7,271 nt of DNA from JANNHK01 sp034408875 (GTDB lineage: Bacteria; Actinomycetota; Acidimicrobiia; IMCC26256; PALSA-610): contig JAWXCJ010000168.1 of assembly GCA_034408875.1 (NCBI GenBank), forward strand, positions 1 through 7,271, given 5' to 3'. Below, piece by piece: positions 5,464 to 7,271 of the stretch. The notes under the pieces are model-generated. The model worked only from the letters and a program-made list of their open reading frames with translations, was not told where the DNA came from and did not search any database. The position numbers and the translations under genes were made by a program. How positions within the stretch are numbered: the stretch's first letter is position 1; each line of letters starts with the position of its first letter.

Positions 5464-7271
5464 GATCGCGTCTCCACGCGCACGTCGGTGACGGGTGCCG
5501 TCGCGTCGATCAGCATGGCTGCACCGTCAGTATCGGCAGTGAACGGGATAACGGCGACGCCGACCGGCACCGCCGTGTCCGCGTGGACCGGCAGCGAGAT
5601 CGTCGACTGCGCCGACGTGATACGCACGTGCGCGCCCCGCTCGACACCGAGCCGGGCAAAGTCCGACGGGCTCACGCGCAGGTCGGCGGTGCGCCGCAAC
5701 GGCGCGAACACGTCGGTGTGCGACGCCGCGACGCCGTTGTCGTAGAGCGTCCGACCGACGACGAGCCGTAGCGCGTAACCGTCGCGCCCGGGGGCGCCCG
5801 CGGCCGGCGTCGCGCGGTCCCACACGTACGGCGCGGGCGCTTCAGGCGGCGCTTCCGCGGGCTCCACTTCACCGGCGTCCGGCTCGGCCCCCTCGACCCT
5901 GATCGGATCCCACGACAAGGTCGCGCCGTCGTCGGCGAGGATCGAGAGTTCGCCCGCACGCACGATGATCTCGCCCGCGTGGTCGCGCAGCGGCAAGACA
6001 ACGCCGTCGCGCGCCCGCCGCAGCAGGGCGGCGGTCACCCCGATATGCGCCGGTGACAACGACGCGATCTCGTCGGTGACTTCGTCGACCGTTGCAAAAT
6101 CGAAGTCGGAGCCGAGCCGCAGCGCGAGTTCGGTGGCGATCCGCCAGTCGTCCATCGCGGTGCCTTCGGGTGCGACGCGGCGGCTGACGCGCTGCACGCG
6201 CCCTTCGATGTTGGTGGTGTGCCCGGCCTTCTCGCCCCACAGGGTGCAGGGCAGGAACACGTCGGCGCGCTGGGTCGACGCGGTGTGGAACGCGTCGACC
6301 GCGACGACGAACGGGACGCCGTCGATCGCGCGCTGGGCGAGCGCCGCGTCGGGGAAGTCGTTGACCGGGTCGGCGCCGAGGAGCACCAGGACGTGGACAT
6401 TGCCGTCGGCGGCGGCCTGGAGAATTGCGGTCGCGTCCGACCCGGTTGTCGCGGGAACCGAGCCCCAGCGGTTCGAGAACCACTCGCCGGCCGCGGCGGC
6501 CGCGACGCGTCCGGGCAGAAATCCGGGCGCGAGCCCGGCGTCGAGCGCACCGTGCACGTTGCCGCGCCGCAGGCCCGACAGGAACCGCACGTTCGGCAGC
6601 TCGGCCAGCGCGGCGGCGCAGCGCACGACTCCGGCCGACGACTCGCCGACCGACCCCCGCCCGAGGACGACGACGACCGAGCCTTCACGGCCGGACGCGA
6701 CCTCGGCGAGGCGCGTGCGGAGGAACTCGGCGGCCTGGTGTTGTTCGCCCGGCACGAGCCGCTCGCTCAGGGCCGCGAACTCGGTGAGCTTGTGCGCTAC
6801 CGGCGCGAGGTCGACAAGGGGCACGCCGAGTTCGACGACGGCGCGCCGGATGCGCAGGTGCAATACCGGCAGCGAATCTTCGACGTCGGCCAGGAGCACC
6901 ACGGCCACCGCGGTGTCGATGTCGGCGATCTCCGCTCGCGGCAAGCCGAGCACGACTTCGGCGGGAAGGCCGTCGCCGAGCTGGCAGTCGACGCTGTCGG
7001 TGCCGATCACGCCCTTCGCCAACCGCGCCCACGCGTAGGCGTCTTCGTTGGTACCACGTGCGCCACCGAGCACCGCGACTGCGGTCGGCCCGTGCGCATT
7101 GAGGACCCGCTGGATTTCCTCGGTGACGATGTCGAGTGCTTCGGGCCACGACGCCTCGTGCAGTTCGCCCGAGACCCGCACGTGCGGGTCGAGGACGCGG
7201 TCGTCCGAATGCACCCACTCGATGCCGTAGCGACCCTTGTCGCACAACCAACCGTGGTTCACCGGTTCGGA
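5460..7271 (-). CDS. nuoG: NADH-quinone oxidoreductase subunit G (partial, 5' end outside window)
   Basis: This is the C-terminal 603 residues of the large Fe-S subunit of the peripheral arm. It enters the window open at the right edge in frame (Ser-Glu-Pro-Val-Asn-His-Gly-Trp); the GTG at 7262 is an internal valine, not a start. WLCDKGRYG (Cys at visible residue 10) matches the last cysteine of the N7-type [4Fe-4S] motif. The N-terminal 2Fe-2S/4Fe-4S domains and the other N7 cysteines lie outside. A molybdopterin-oxidoreductase-like fold follows, with GGARGTNEDAYAWARLAK, CQLGDGLPAEV, LLGADPVNDFPDA and GHTTNIEGRVQ. An acidic, Pro/Ala-rich linker (about 458-490) leads to a C-terminal molybdopterin-dinucleotide-binding-like domain (about 498-603) ending in LIDATAPVTDVRVETRS. 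In complex I this fold is structural and is not known to be catalytic with molybdenum. The stop TGA overlaps the nuoH start by 4 nt. Confidence 0.96.
   Translation of the reverse strand, partial: SEPVNHGWLCDKGRYGIEWVHSDDRVLDPHVRVSGELHEASWPEALDIVTEEIQRVLNAHGPTAVAVLGGARGTNEDAYAWARLAKGVIGTDSVDCQLGDGLPAEVVLGLPRAEIADIDTAVAVVLLADVEDSLPVLHLRIRRAVVELGVPLVDLAPVAHKLTEFAALSERLVPGEQHQAAEFLRTRLAEVASGREGSVVVVLGRGSVGESSAGVVRCAAALAELPNVRFLSGLRRGNVHGALDAGLAPGFLPGRVAAAAAGEWFSNRWGSVPATTGSDATAILQAAADGNVHVLVLLGADPVNDFPDAALAQRAIDGVPFVVAVDAFHTASTQRADVFLPCTLWGEKAGHTTNIEGRVQRVSRRVAPEGTAMDDWRIATELALRLGSDFDFATVDEVTDEIASLSPAHIGVTAALLRRARDGVVLPLRDHAGEIIVRAGELSILADDGATLSWDPIRVEGAEPDAGEVEPAEAPPEAPAPYVWDRATPAAGAPGRDGYALRLVVGRTLYDNGVAASHTDVFAPLRRTADLRVSPSDFARLGVERGAHVRITSAQSTISLPVHADTAVPVGVAVIPFTADTDGAAMLIDATAPVTDVRVETRS
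5471..5475 (-). promoter_or_regulatory. Shine-Dalgarno site of nuoH
   Basis: GGAGA on the minus strand is 7 nt upstream of the nuoH ATG at 5463, within the last codons of nuoG (VETRS). Spacing is near the usual optimum. Confidence 0.6.

Noticed and set aside
7260..7262. GTG at 7262 as the start of a 600-residue protein.
   Set aside because: The frame continues to the right edge and the sequence there is the middle of NuoG (just before the last N7 cysteine), so this is an internal valine codon.
1..7271. Promoters, terminators, RNA genes, insertion sequences, CRISPR arrays or a defence/novel system.
   Set aside because: Nearly every base is within overlapping nuo genes. The only gap is 3 nt, and no inverted-repeat/T-run terminator, tRNA-like fold or spaced repeat was seen on reading both strands.

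Overview
The window is one uninterrupted, minus-strand stretch of a nuo operon encoding the proton-pumping NADH:quinone oxidoreductase (respiratory complex I, NDH-1). Read in the direction of transcription (right to left), the order is nuoG (5' end missing), nuoH, nuoI, nuoJ, nuoK, nuoL, nuoM (3' end missing). This is the canonical G-H-I-J-K-L-M order. Every complete subunit keeps its family length and most of its signature residues.

The DNA is GC-rich (about two thirds G+C by eye), with strong G/C preference at third codon positions. The proteins carry actinobacterial signatures: NuoG with GTNEDAYAW and the ending IDATAPVTDVRVET, NuoI with YPKEK and SPGERYG, and NuoK ending TADDINLLKG. This suggests an actinomycete (Actinomycetota), possibly of the Acidimicrobiia. 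The class-level guess is from memory of family sequences and is uncertain. Such organisms would normally reduce menaquinone.

Layout: 7271-5460 nuoG, peripheral-arm iron-sulfur/molybdopterin-fold subunit. 5463-4252 nuoH, membrane anchor and quinone-site subunit. 4252-3668 nuoI, two [4Fe-4S] clusters (N6a/N6b). 3668-3126 nuoJ and 3133-2810 nuoK, small membrane subunits. 2806-836 nuoL, distal antiporter-like subunit with lateral helix. 839-1 nuoM, second antiporter-like subunit. Electrons pass along the Fe-S chain in NuoG and NuoI towards quinone at the NuoB/D/H interface. NuoH, J and K form the axis of polar residues linking that site to the proton channels in NuoM and NuoL.

There is essentially no intergenic DNA. 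Five of six junctions overlap (ATGA, TGATG or 8 nt), and the sixth, nuoK/nuoL, has a 3-nt gap. I see no promoter, terminator, RNA gene, mobile element or CRISPR array. The genes look like one translationally coupled transcript that extends beyond both window edges.

I found no new system. The most interesting points are amino-acid changes at positions I know as nearly invariant: NuoH Glu-to-Met in the TM1 'ERK' motif (M44), NuoH Arg-to-His in the 'NRxPFD' loop (H234), and NuoJ Gly-to-Ser in the TM3 'YxGA' motif (S62). Also worth noting are the unusual NuoI C-terminal tail and the NuoK/NuoL same-frame junction with a TTG start.
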